From Oxalobacter sp. (GTDB taxonomy: Bacteria > Pseudomonadota > Gammaproteobacteria > Burkholderiales > Burkholderiaceae_D), in assembly GCA_003605115.1 (NCBI GenBank), contig QZKY01000012.1, forward strand, positions 1-64,000: DNA of 64,000 nucleotides, written 5' to 3'. Of the stretch, positions 56,101 through 63,956 are shown piece after piece; within the stretch, counting starts at the first letter, position 1; each line of letters starts with the position of its first letter. The position numbers and the translations under genes are program-made. A model generated the notes under the pieces. It was given only the letters and a program-made list of their open reading frames with translations. It was not told where the DNA came from and ran no database searches.

Positions 56101-56325
56101 ATCGACCAGTCATTCATCCAGAATGTCGTGAGCGATCCTTACGATAAAGCGCTCTCAGAAGCCATCATTGTCATGGCGCACACCCTGGGTCTTGGCGTGA
56201 TTGCTGAAGGCGTTGAAACTGCGGCTCAAAGAGATTTCCTGGCCGCAACCGGATGCGACTTCGCACAAGGCTATCTTTTCTCTCCACCTGTCACCGGCGC
56301 GGAATTCGAAGCGATGTTGCAGTGA
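53191..56325 (+). CDS. MASE1-GAF-PAS-GGDEF-EAL cyclic-di-GMP signalling protein
   Basis: A 1044-residue membrane sensor that may make and/or degrade cyclic di-GMP. Order: MASE1-type membrane region (about 10-300, eight or more helices), GAF (about 310-470), PAS/PAC (about 490-610; ending CLIQDVTESKKSADL), GGDEF (about 620-785; intact LGGDEF at 699-703) and EAL (about 805-1044; intact EALLRW at 827-832, DDFGTGYSAL, LKIDQSF, EGVE). Both catalytic signatures look complete. The start is a TTG at 53191 supported by GAAGGA 6-7 nt upstream. A hairpin terminator follows. A Cache lipoprotein gene is next. Confidence 0.93.
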   Translation: MTPFNLSYRRNDIPRMVGVALAYAALAAISVSFVMIDGLHLLLCLPVGMALAALLIFGIRYWPCILVGAFLSGLVKGYPSQTSLVLGGLLTLQTVSGVWLLKSVDFDTHMSRARDFFFLFLLAGLLASGITALGASKLLLFTTDKALNIWLSNTLGVSFVAPLILIWRQPFWLPPIRKNLLGLLKKKRAPEFFILLACSLVAGQIVFLNLFSDVIGLFSLEYIAFIFVVWAALRFGRHGVLFILGILLTQAMLSVKLGTGYFGQEILNGSLLNFSLYCTELLVIGMLLACVMRERNTSIAIAAGSEARLRSLSRLYQMLSHISQGSLRLENDTELFPFACRALVTHGDMKMAWVGVAHAPGHLLDPVACYGEEASFLDHITVHHGDHSGIRGSAAIAFRQNRSVVINHLSQHPNRARAAYAAAYHYQATASFPVHRAGKPYAVISVYSDRENAFDDEVVTLLKEMAGDLSFVLDNFDREHQRRFAEQAVLNSEQRFRAFFSRSMIGMATCAPEGQWLEVNDALCLMLGYERDELVKLTWNQITHPDDAPASNALLNRALRGKIDEFELDPRYIRKDGQIVYAHLAVRCLRKEDGSINYIACLIQDVTESKKSADLIWKQANFDQLTGLINRNLFHDRLQHAIKKSNRTRVPLALVYVDLDRFKEVNDTLGHAIGDTALVEAARRIESCIRASDTLARLGGDEFVIIIAQCPDRAPVNQIAQKIIERLGEPFLLGQKNIFITASIGIAFYPDDAADMESLLSHADQAMYASKNQGRSRLNYFTRSMREASQTRQVMVNDLRKALGANQFQLYFQPIVELPSNRIVKAEALLRWHHPTCGMIAPSHFIPIAEETGMIFNIGDWVFREAAAWAQRWQRYNKHGVQVSINKSPMQFMVQGADPVQLINHLHALNLPGHSIAIEITEGLLMHSEPAVMEKLLRFRDAGIQVAIDDFGTGYSALSYLNKFDIDYLKIDQSFIQNVVSDPYDKALSEAIIVMAHTLGLGVIAEGVETAAQRDFLAATGCDFAQGYLFSPPVTGAEFEAMLQ

Positions 56326-56662
56326 TTCCGCACTATTCAGGTGCTTTAACCTCTCAAATAATTTTTCAGGGTTCAAGTCGTCTCGCCAAAATAGTGGCGC
56401 GAGCACTTACTTACTCGCGCATATTTTTCTAAAAATCTTCCCGATTCTTTCTCCAATCGCATGCAAGGTTCATCAGCCAGCAATTTGTCAGCATTCGTTC
56501 TCGCAAAATATTTAAATATTCCATGCGGCAATGTTTTTTCAGCGCAACTTTCTCTTCGTGTGTGCTATTATTTTGTGCAGACAATTTCCCCTGTCGACGC
56601 ACCTATTTTTTCGTAAGTACGGCAGCAAACCTACCCTTATCGCTTAATCCTGGAGAATCATC
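56326..56662. other. Intergenic region before the Cache lipoprotein
   Basis: A 337-bp gap holding the terminator at 56397-56429 and an AT-rich stretch that probably contains the promoter of the downstream gene. No additional gene is apparent. Confidence 0.5.
56397..56429 (+). terminator. Terminator after the GGDEF/EAL gene
   Basis: Seven-bp stem gcgcgag / ctcgcgc with a 10-nt loop, then atatttttct. It makes independent transcription of the downstream Cache gene likely. Confidence 0.7.
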
Positions 56663-57313
56663 GTGCACACTCACACTCGGGGCTGGTTAATACCAAGCCT
56701 ATTTTTTATTCTGGCCATCACACTAAGTGCCTGCGGCAAAAGCAATAAAACAGAACTCAAGGAAATTAAAATTGAGGATGAAGTCATTACCCAAACGCCC
56801 ACCCCGGCCAAAGCAATCGTCGTTACGGAGTTTCTGGAGTCCAAGAAAAAGACAGTCTCCAAACTATCTCAAGAATTTGCCAGCCATTTTCGAGGGGGCT
56901 TCACCATTGATAACGCCCAAACAAACAAAATTGGTCAACTCTCTGTCCCAACACTTAAGCACAATGGGCAATCGCTCTACGCTGATCATACGATCCCTGA
57001 CAAGATCAGTGCCCAACATATGGCTGTTGCCACCGTTTTTGTGAAGTCTGGGGACGATTACGTCCGCATCGCCACCTCCGTAAAAAAAGAGGATGGTGGA
57101 CGCGCGTTTGGCACGACTCTTGATCGCAGGCACCCTGGATACAAAAAGGTCTTGCTTGGAGAACCCTATAGTGGCACCGCCACCCTGTTTGGCATGATCT
57201 ACATGACCGAATACTCGCCCATCAAAGATGCAGCGGGCAATCTTGTTGGGATACTTTTTGTCGGCATGGATATCACGGCTGACCTCATTCCCCTGAAAGC
57301 ACAGCTCCGCTAG
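56663..57313 (+). CDS. Lipoprotein with a stand-alone Cache domain
   Basis: A 216-residue lipoprotein whose signal ends in the lipobox LSAC (Cys 24). After a short linker comes a single Cache-type sensor domain of the Cache_3/Cache_2 kind (about 50-213), with HNGQSLYADHT, FVKSGDDYVRIATSV and the closing YSPIKDAAGNLVGILFVGMDI. Such domains normally sit outside chemoreceptors, kinases or cyclases; here no membrane-crossing or output domain is attached. The start is GTG 56663 with CTGGAG 7 nt upstream. It may present a ligand signal to the neighbouring cyclic-di-GMP protein, but that is inference. Confidence 0.82.
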   Translation: MHTHTRGWLIPSLFFILAITLSACGKSNKTELKEIKIEDEVITQTPTPAKAIVVTEFLESKKKTVSKLSQEFASHFRGGFTIDNAQTNKIGQLSVPTLKHNGQSLYADHTIPDKISAQHMAVATVFVKSGDDYVRIATSVKKEDGGRAFGTTLDRRHPGYKKVLLGEPYSGTATLFGMIYMTEYSPIKDAAGNLVGILFVGMDITADLIPLKAQLR

Positions 57314-57325
57314 TGTTTTAGACGG

Positions 57326-57367
57326 ACAGGCTCGCCTTTTGCAAAAAAGGCAGGCCTGTTTGTTTTG
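57326..57367 (+). terminator. Terminator after the Cache lipoprotein gene
   Basis: Stem caggctcgcctttt / aaaaggcaggcctg (two central mismatches), closing on a GC/A loop and followed by tttgtttt. Confidence 0.75.
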
Positions 57368-57453
57368 ACGCTCAATCCTTGCCTACCTCCTGCACATCGC
57401 GATGCGCGTCGGACAGGCAAATCCGCTATGATGACAAAAATATTCCAAACATC

Positions 57454-58377
57454 ATGAGCGACCACTCTCACCACCACTGCGATCACCACCACCACGTTTC
57501 CGGTGCAACCAGCCGCGCGCTTGCGGTAGGCATCGTCCTGAACACCATCTTCGTGCTGGTGGAAATTGGCTTTGGCATTTACTCAAATTCACTGTCGCTG
57601 CTTGCTGATGCGGGGCACAACTTCAGTGATGTGATCGGTTTGCTGGTCGCCTGGGGTGCATTGCTTCTCGGACGCCGTCTTCCAACACCCCGCTTCACCT
57701 TCGGCTGGCAAAGTGCCACGATACTGGCCGCACTCGCCAATGCGGTACTCCTGCTCATCGCCGTCGGCGGCATCGCATGGGAAGCAATCCGGCGATTCGC
57801 CAACCCAGCCGCTGTCGATGAAATGACCATCATCTGGGTTGCGCTCGTTGGCGTCGTCATTAACACCGCCACCGCACTCATGCTGATGAAAAATCGCAAG
57901 CAGGATTTGAACATGCACGGCGCTTACCTGCACATGGTGGCAGACGCGGCTGTATCGGTTGGCGTGGTGCTAGCAGGATTGGGGATGATATGGACAGGCT
58001 GGCGCTGGCTCGACCCCGCCATCAGCCTCGTCATCGCCGTTGTCATTCTTGTCGGCACCTGGGGACTCTTGAGCCAATCCTTGCGCTTGTTGCTACACGG
58101 CGTTCCCGATAGCATCGACCCCAATCAAGTACGCGACTATCTGGCTTGCCTACCCGAAGTCGGCGAAGTTCACGACTTGCACATCTGGGCCATGAGCACC
58201 ACGGAGACAGCGCTCACTGCGCATTTAGTCGTCTGCCACGACCATCCTGGAAACGAATTTTTGGTGAGGGTCGCTGAAGATCTGGAACGAAATTTCGGCA
58301 TCAGCCACGCGACTTTCCAGATTGAGCTCAGTGATAGCGATGTCATCTGCAAGTTTGCGCCGGATCATGTGGTGTGA
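57454..58377 (+). CDS. czcD: Cation diffusion facilitator (CzcD/ZitB-type) zinc exporter
   Basis: An inner-membrane divalent-metal/proton antiporter (Zn, perhaps Co or Cd). The 307 residues have a His-rich N-terminus (SDHSHHHCDHHHH), six membrane helices with the paired metal sites LLADAGHNFSD and HMVADAAVS, and a cytoplasmic C-terminal domain (about 205-300, DLHIWAMSTTE) with a late Cys. The start is ATG 57454, just ahead of the His stretch; earlier codons are unrelated. Confidence 0.93.
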   Translation: MSDHSHHHCDHHHHVSGATSRALAVGIVLNTIFVLVEIGFGIYSNSLSLLADAGHNFSDVIGLLVAWGALLLGRRLPTPRFTFGWQSATILAALANAVLLLIAVGGIAWEAIRRFANPAAVDEMTIIWVALVGVVINTATALMLMKNRKQDLNMHGAYLHMVADAAVSVGVVLAGLGMIWTGWRWLDPAISLVIAVVILVGTWGLLSQSLRLLLHGVPDSIDPNQVRDYLACLPEVGEVHDLHIWAMSTTETALTAHLVVCHDHPGNEFLVRVAEDLERNFGISHATFQIELSDSDVICKFAPDHVV

Positions 58378-58471
58378 TGCATAAAATTTTCAGTAGCTTG
58401 AACATGCCGGGGGTGGTAACAGTATTTTTGATAAGCGCCCGGTTGTAAAAATCCGATAAGCCCTGTTTTTA

Positions 58472-60004
58472 TTAGTGCAAAAAACCTTTGCCGTATTTAT
58501 ATTCGGTAATCATATTCCGCTCCGTCACCACTTCCGGGGGACGTTTGAATGCCACCTCAGACGGAAGCTGAATCGGCGTCATGGCAACGCGCCATGCAAT
58601 CCAATTCAATGCCGCCTCATCCGCATTTTGTTTGGCCGACACCACTCGTCCCACCTCGACAATCCGCGCGACATTTTGACGCAAATCCGCTCTTACATCA
58701 TGATCGCTGGCAAAAACGAAATTTGAATACAACCCGGCAAACGGGAAAGTTTGCGCCGCGGTATGAAATACGTCCATCGATCCCGTCGTATTGAATGCCA
58801 CGACGCCACCCGGCGCAAGCGCATTGCGTAGCGACATCAAGAAATCCTGCCCCAGCAACAATGTACTGTAAGCGCGCCAATGCCAGGTCGTGTTCATGAC
58901 GATCAAATCGTATTTTTCCTTACTGTGCTGTTTCAAATACTTGCGTCCATCCGTGATGTGAATCTTGACGCGCTTGTCGTTCAGCAGCGGCGCCACTTCG
59001 GCATGATGCTTGACCAGATCAAGATAATTCGGGTTGATCTCAACCACATCAATGCTTTCCACATGCGCAAAATGACGAATCACTTCGACCCATGATCCCC
59101 CGCTCAATCCAATAACGAGAATTTTCTTTGGCGTCGGATGCATCGCGGCCAACGCATACACGCGAAAAATACCGTTAATGTCATTCACCAAACTGGTGTT
59201 GATTTTGCCGTCGTAAAGATTTTCCCCATACACAATCGTGCTGCCATCTGTCATTTCGAGGGTGTGAATGGTGCCGTGACGACTCTCGTTGATGTAGCCG
59301 ACTTTCATCTCCCGACCATGCTCGTTGGCGACCAATTCACGAATCAGCAAATGCTTGTCGGCCAGCGCCAGGCCTGCCAGCAAAACCCCTGCCGTGACCA
59401 CCGCCAGCCATTTATGTTTTGTTCCGGTCGCGCTACGCGAGACAATCCCCCACACAAGCAATGCCGCCAAGGCGCAAATCGCCATCGCTTGCTGTAGTGT
59501 TACCAAATTCATCAACACAAACCCGACGAAGAGCGGACCGATGGTGGCGCCCGCCACATTCGCCGCGTAAACATTGGAAATTGACGCGCCCAAAGCGGCA
59601 TCGCCGCGCATCGACCCAAGGTAATGCACGATGGGGAAGACGACCCCCTTGATGCCCGCAGACAATGCAATGGCGACCAACAAATAAATTGCGTCGCCAT
59701 AAGGATTCAGCGGTGCAACCGCGTAAATCGCCATCGCGATCACGTCGAATGCTGCCGACCAAATCAACGATTGTCCGGCGACTTTCCAGAGAATACTGTC
59801 ATTACCTTCGCTGCGATTGCATACCAGCTTCCCGACATGTGCACCAAGCGCGATGCCGAGCAAATACGCAAAGAGTACATACGCAAACGATTGCGGGACG
59901 GTGTGATGGGTAAACGACACGAGTCGCGTCCAGATGATTTCCATGCCCAGGCTGAGCAAGCCCGAAGCGAATGCGAGGAGCAGCGCCTTGTTGCGATTAG
60001 ACAT
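58472..60004 (-). CDS. Membrane spermidine-synthase-like protein, C-terminal half
   Basis: A 510-residue protein with about seven membrane helices (residues 5-225, beginning FASGLLSLGMEIIWTRLVSF) fused to a spermidine-synthase/SAM-methyltransferase-fold domain (about 285-470; KILVIGLSGGSWVEV, DVVEINPNYLDL). The catalytic-base region reads LIVMNTTWHW, so the acidic base of true aminopropyltransferases is not evident and the reaction is unknown. The membrane part is homologous to the separate upstream gene, with which it overlaps by 8 nt (ATGTCTAA). In most relatives I recall, the two membrane halves and the enzyme domain form one chain. Confidence 0.85.
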   Translation of the reverse strand: MSNRNKALLLAFASGLLSLGMEIIWTRLVSFTHHTVPQSFAYVLFAYLLGIALGAHVGKLVCNRSEGNDSILWKVAGQSLIWSAAFDVIAMAIYAVAPLNPYGDAIYLLVAIALSAGIKGVVFPIVHYLGSMRGDAALGASISNVYAANVAGATIGPLFVGFVLMNLVTLQQAMAICALAALLVWGIVSRSATGTKHKWLAVVTAGVLLAGLALADKHLLIRELVANEHGREMKVGYINESRHGTIHTLEMTDGSTIVYGENLYDGKINTSLVNDINGIFRVYALAAMHPTPKKILVIGLSGGSWVEVIRHFAHVESIDVVEINPNYLDLVKHHAEVAPLLNDKRVKIHITDGRKYLKQHSKEKYDLIVMNTTWHWRAYSTLLLGQDFLMSLRNALAPGGVVAFNTTGSMDVFHTAAQTFPFAGLYSNFVFASDHDVRADLRQNVARIVEVGRVVSAKQNADEAALNWIAWRVAMTPIQLPSEVAFKRPPEVVTERNMITEYKYGKGFLH

Positions 60005-60611
60005 AACGGCGCCCCTCCACATAGGCCAGAACGGCGACAATGAAGTTGCTGGCCGCGGCCATCCAGATGACCTGATACAAATCAAAGTACATGAACAACA
60101 CGAATGCCGTCGCGAAGCAGCCAATCGCTGCACCTAAAGTATTGCAGAAGTAGAGAATGCCGATGGCGTTACCGACACCGCTCGGTTTTTTCGCCAGCCA
60201 CGCCGTGAGCATCGGCAGCGTACCGCCCATCAACACCGTCGCAGGAAGGATGCTGAAAAAATTGAGTACGGCAATTGTGAAGAGGCCAGAACTTGATCCG
60301 GTCTGGCCAATGAATTCAATAAAGTACGGACTGACGATGCCATAGCAACCAATGAACGCTTCAAACAGGCAAAACAGCAACAGCGATTTCTCGAAATAGC
60401 GATCCGCGATGCGCCCGCCCAGGTAGCCGCCGCATCCTAATCCCAGCATGAAAGCCGAAACCACCACCGTGATGGATTCAATGTCAACCCCGAAATTGGC
60501 AAACAGCAAGCGCTGCCAGGCAATTTGATAAATCAGTCCGGCCGCACCAGACAAAAAAAATGCCGCCGCAATTGTCGGAGGCAATACCACTTTTGATGCT
60601 GTGTTCTTCAT
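59997..60611 (-). CDS. Membrane spermidine-synthase-like protein, N-terminal half
   Basis: A 204-residue integral membrane protein with six or seven helices. The start segment FLSGAAGLIYQIAWQRLLFANFG is the family's opening signature and repeats in the next gene as SGLLSLGMEIIWTRL. A MFS-like AFMLGLGCGGYLGGRIADR motif follows. The ATG at 60611 has AGGGA 6 nt upstream. It ends inside the start of the next gene (8-nt overlap), so the two are translationally coupled and presumably form one complex. Confidence 0.85.
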   Translation of the reverse strand: MKNTASKVVLPPTIAAAFFLSGAAGLIYQIAWQRLLFANFGVDIESITVVVSAFMLGLGCGGYLGGRIADRYFEKSLLLFCLFEAFIGCYGIVSPYFIEFIGQTGSSSGLFTIAVLNFFSILPATVLMGGTLPMLTAWLAKKPSGVGNAIGILYFCNTLGAAIGCFATAFVLFMYFDLYQVIWMAAASNFIVAVLAYVEGRRYV

Positions 60612-60744
60612 CAACTGTCCCTGCTGCGTTTGATGCGCACGCGATGCCAAAATGAGAAGTATGCGCTATGGCCTATTTACCGTCAATTTCCCGCAAACAC
60701 TTTGGAGACAAATCCCGCCATTTTCTGCGAAAATGTTGGTTGCC

Positions 60745-61665
60745 ATGCTTTCCCCCTCGCTCACCCGCCCCCCGCTGCCCACCCAAAACGGTGTCAGTGC
60801 CAGTTGTGTCGCCCTTCCGGCAGGCGTCTGGCGCACGCTTGCGGAGTATCTGGCTTCCCGTTTTGTCCGCATCCCACTGGAAGAATGGCAGGCACGCATG
60901 GGGCGTGGTGATGTTTTGGACGCCAGCGGCAACCCGCTTTCGCCCGATTGCCCCTACCAGCCACACCGCAAAATTTATTACTACCGCAGCCTGCCGCCGG
61001 AAATTCCCATTCCGTTTCAAGAAACTGTGATTTATCAAGACGCGTGGATTGTGGTGGCGGACAAGCCGCATTTCTTGCCAGTGGTGCCTTCCGGCCGCTA
61101 TTTGCAAGAAACGCTGCTGGTGCGTCTCAAACGCAAACTGGCTATCGACACCTTGTCGCCCATGCACCGCATTGATCAGGATACCGCAGGGCTGGTGCTT
61201 TTTACCATTCAACCGAAAACACGCAACGCCTACCAAGCGATGTTCCGCCAGCGCGCCGTCGAAAAACACTACGAAGCCATTGCCCCTTACCGCAGCGGCA
61301 TTACCTTGCCAGCAATCGTCCGCAACCGACTGGCTGAAGCCGCCACATTCATGCAAATGCACATTACCGAAGGCGAACCGAACGCCGAAACCCGTGTTGC
61401 ACTGCGTGAAACCCAGGGAACACTGGCGCGCTATGCGCTACAACCCATCACCGGTCAGCGGCATCAATTGCGCGTCCACATGGCATCGCTCGATCTGCCC
61501 ATCGTCAATGACCGTATTTATCCGGTTCTCTATCCTGAACTGCCGCTCGGTGAAGCGCCTGATTTCGATCAACCCCTGAAGTTGCTCGCCAAATCGATTG
61601 CTTTCACCGACCCGGTCACGGGTGAACACCGCACATTTGAAAGCCAACGATGTCTGCAATTCTAG
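60745..61665 (+). CDS. RluA-family pseudouridine synthase
   Basis: Isomerises uridine in rRNA or tRNA. The 306 residues (from the ATG chosen) have an N-terminal region of about 85 residues, then the catalytic domain with IVVADKPHFLPVVPSG, the catalytic-Asp motif HRIDQDTAGL, and the RHQLRVHMA element. In-frame ATGs at 60652, 60661 and 60733 are alternative starts. None has a good ribosome site; I prefer 60745 (MLSPSLTRPP) because it leaves a divergent promoter gap and lacks odd leader residues. Its target RNA cannot be assigned by eye. It overlaps the SpeE-like gene by 16 nt. Confidence 0.87.
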   Translation: MLSPSLTRPPLPTQNGVSASCVALPAGVWRTLAEYLASRFVRIPLEEWQARMGRGDVLDASGNPLSPDCPYQPHRKIYYYRSLPPEIPIPFQETVIYQDAWIVVADKPHFLPVVPSGRYLQETLLVRLKRKLAIDTLSPMHRIDQDTAGLVLFTIQPKTRNAYQAMFRQRAVEKHYEAIAPYRSGITLPAIVRNRLAEAATFMQMHITEGEPNAETRVALRETQGTLARYALQPITGQRHQLRVHMASLDLPIVNDRIYPVLYPELPLGEAPDFDQPLKLLAKSIAFTDPVTGEHRTFESQRCLQF

Positions 61666-62417
61666 ATTCACACCCCTCGCTACCCCAGTTACCTGAGGCA
61701 ACCATCACGGAAGAAAACGGCGTGCGTTTTCTGCATCTGGGAACATCTTGGATACAAGGCGCGATGCGCCTCGACAAGCCAGACGCCATCGCTCTCGAAT
61801 ACGTACAGCAAATGATGGTCTGGATGCTATTCGAAGAAAACCCGAAGCGAATCGTGCAACTGGGGCTCGGTTCCGGTGCACTTACCAAATTCTGTCATCG
61901 GCATTTTCCTGAAGTGCCAGTGACCGCCGTTGAACTCAACCCCACTGTCATCGCCACCTGTCGTCGCGATTTCTTTTTGCCGCCAAACAATGAGCACCTG
62001 CAAGTCGTTCAGATGGATGCGATGGATTTCATCACCGACCCGAAAAACCACAACACGGTCGATATCCTGCAAGTGGATTTATACGATGAGTTTGCACAAG
62101 GACCCGTGTTCGATTCACCGGAATTCTATGCCGCCTGCGCAAATTGCCTGACATCGCACGGCATCATGACGACGAACATTTTCGGCACCGATGAAAGCTA
62201 TGAGAAAAATCTTTATGGCATGCTCATGGCGTTCGACGCTGCGGCTTGGTTGCCACGCGTGGATGACGAAAACATGATTGCGATTGGTTTCAAGCAATCG
62301 CCATCGGTTGATTTTGCCATTCTCAATCAGCGTGCCAACGCCATCTGGGAGCAAACAGGTTTACCGACACGCACCTGGATCAGCGGTTTGCAAGAATGGA
62401 TGCGCAGCACGCAATAG
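61650..62417 (+). CDS. Soluble spermidine-synthase-like (SpeE-fold) protein
   Basis: A 255-residue cytosolic protein with the polyamine-synthase/SAM-methyltransferase fold: IVQLGLGSGALTKFCHRHFP, VTAVELNPTVI and QVDLYDEFAQGP (Asp-rich loop). The usual N-terminal beta domain of spermidine synthase appears reduced (substrate segment FLHLGTSWIQGAMRL). True spermidine synthase is normally longer (about 285) and lies beside speD, which is absent here. I therefore call it SpeE-like with unknown substrate. Its ATG lies 16 nt inside the pseudouridine synthase gene. Confidence 0.8.
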   Translation: MSAILDSHPSLPQLPEATITEENGVRFLHLGTSWIQGAMRLDKPDAIALEYVQQMMVWMLFEENPKRIVQLGLGSGALTKFCHRHFPEVPVTAVELNPTVIATCRRDFFLPPNNEHLQVVQMDAMDFITDPKNHNTVDILQVDLYDEFAQGPVFDSPEFYAACANCLTSHGIMTTNIFGTDESYEKNLYGMLMAFDAAAWLPRVDDENMIAIGFKQSPSVDFAILNQRANAIWEQTGLPTRTWISGLQEWMRSTQ

Positions 62418-62420
62418 ACA

Positions 62421-63380
62421 TCACGCCGTCGCGCTTTCAAACAACTCCGAGCTGAGATAACGCTCACCCGAATCCGGCAGGATCGCCACTATCGTTTTAC
62501 CTGCATTCTCCGCGCGATTTGCCAAGCGTACCGCCACAGCCGCTGCCGCACCGCCGGAAATGCCTGAGATGATGCCTTCTTCACGCGTCAGGCGGCGGGC
62601 GTATTCCATGGCTTCTTCATCACGAACCGTTTCGACACCATCGAGCACGGACATATCCAGCACATCCGGCACAAAGCCTGCGCCAATACCCTGTATCTTG
62701 TGCGGCCCCGGCTTCAACTCATCGCCCGCGCGCGTTTGCGTCAAAATCGGGCTCCCCGCCGGCTCGACGGCAATGGTTTGAATGGCGTGTGGACTGACGC
62801 GTTTCAAGTAGCGTGTCGTTCCAGTAATCGTGCCGCCCGTACCTACGCCCGCGACAAAAATATTCACACTACCGCCAGTCGCTTGCCAGATTTCAGGGCC
62901 CGTCGTTGATTCATGAATTGCAGGATTAGAGGGGTTTTTGAATTGTTGCAGCATCACGTAGCGATGGGGTTCGGCGGCCAACATCTCTTCGGCCTTGGCA
63001 ATCGCACCGCGCATACCGAGCTTGCCTTCCGTTAAAACCAGTTTCGCGCCATAAGCCACCAACAGCTTGCGACGTTCGATACTCATCGTTTCCGGCATCG
63101 TCAAGGTCAGCGGAATCCCGCGCGACGCCGCCACATAGGCCAGCGCAATCCCGGTATTCCCGCTCGTTGGCTCAATCAATTCCTTCCCTGCACTGAGCAC
63201 GCCACGTTTCTCCGCGTCCCAAATCATTGCTGCACCCACACGATCTTTCACGGAATAGGCGGGGTTGCGACCTTCAACTTTGACCAGCACAGTCGCCTTG
63301 GTTTCTCCCACAATACGATTCAAGCGGATTAACGGCGTTCCGCCGACAGAACGCGAATTGTCCTCAAACCATTTTGGCAT
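62421..63380 (-). CDS. cysK: Cysteine synthase A (O-acetylserine sulfhydrylase)
   Basis: A PLP enzyme making cysteine from O-acetylserine and sulfide. The 319 residues show the PLP lysine region NPAYSVKDR, the [11 protein letters not shown] loop, [10 protein letters not shown] and the C-terminal [10 protein letters not shown]. It has CysK-like [11 protein letters not shown] rather than the CysM version. The start is ATG 63380 (MPKWFEDNS) after GGGGGAGG; the longer frame adds 13 unlikely residues. It converges on the SpeE-like gene with 3 bp between stops. Confidence 0.93.
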   Translation of the reverse strand: MPKWFEDNSRSVGGTPLIRLNRIVGETKATVLVKVEGRNPAYSVKDRVGAAMIWDAEKRGVLSAGKELIEPTSGNTGIALAYVAASRGIPLTLTMPETMSIERRKLLVAYGAKLVLTEGKLGMRGAIAKAEEMLAAEPHRYVMLQQFKNPSNPAIHESTTGPEIWQATGGSVNIFVAGVGTGGTITGTTRYLKRVSPHAIQTIAVEPAGSPILTQTRAGDELKPGPHKIQGIGAGFVPDVLDMSVLDGVETVRDEEAMEYARRLTREEGIISGISGGAAAAVAVRLANRAENAGKTIVAILPDSGERYLSSELFESATA

Positions 63381-63476
63381 GGCCTCCCCCTCTGAAAATA
63401 TTGTTTTTGGCGATGACATATGCCACGCCTAATAACACGCGCACAAGATGGTGTAAGAATAACAGGGAATACGGAA

Positions 63477-63956
63477 TCAGTCTTGTATCCACGGCAGCTT
63501 GCTGTAGCGCCAGCCGTTATACGTTCCGCGTTGTTGGTGATTATCGAGTTCGCCTTCGAACCCTTCCAGCACACTGAAGGCGTTTTCATACCCGGCTTTT
63601 GCTAGCGCTTCCGTTGCCTCAGTAGAGCGGCCACCGCTACGAGAAAGCAAAAGCACAACCGCCTCCTTCGGTGCAATGCCCTTAATTTGCTGCAAGAACT
63701 TTGGGTTAATAGCCATGTTCGAACCAGCGCGCCAAGGAACATGCTGCGTGTCTGGCACGCGTCCTACATACTTACGCTCTTCGCTTGTACGTACATCTAT
63801 CAACGCAGCGAGCCCGGATCGAAACAAAGACCAGGCTTCCGATGGATAAACCAGCCCGGCAAAATTCACGTCGAAAAGCTGCGCACGCTGACGCGCGCGA
63901 TCCAGCAGCGCTTTGCCCATTTCCTCGATTTCTCTTCGGTTAGCGTCGCCGGACAC
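63477..63956 (-). CDS. Rhodanese-like protein lacking the catalytic Cys
   Basis: A 159-residue cytosolic rhodanese-fold protein. It has IDVRTSEERKYVGRVPDTQHVPW and the active loop LLLSRSGGRSTEA, where Ser 105 (codon TCT) occupies the place of the usual catalytic Cys. It is therefore probably not a sulfurtransferase, though the fold may still bind anions or partners. The start is GTG 63956, supported by AAGGAG 6 nt upstream. It lies upstream of cysK on the same strand (about 96-nt gap), so a role in sulfur handling is possible. Confidence 0.85.
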   Translation of the reverse strand: MSGDANRREIEEMGKALLDRARQRAQLFDVNFAGLVYPSEAWSLFRSGLAALIDVRTSEERKYVGRVPDTQHVPWRAGSNMAINPKFLQQIKGIAPKEAVVLLLSRSGGRSTEATEALAKAGYENAFSVLEGFEGELDNHQQRGTYNGWRYSKLPWIQD

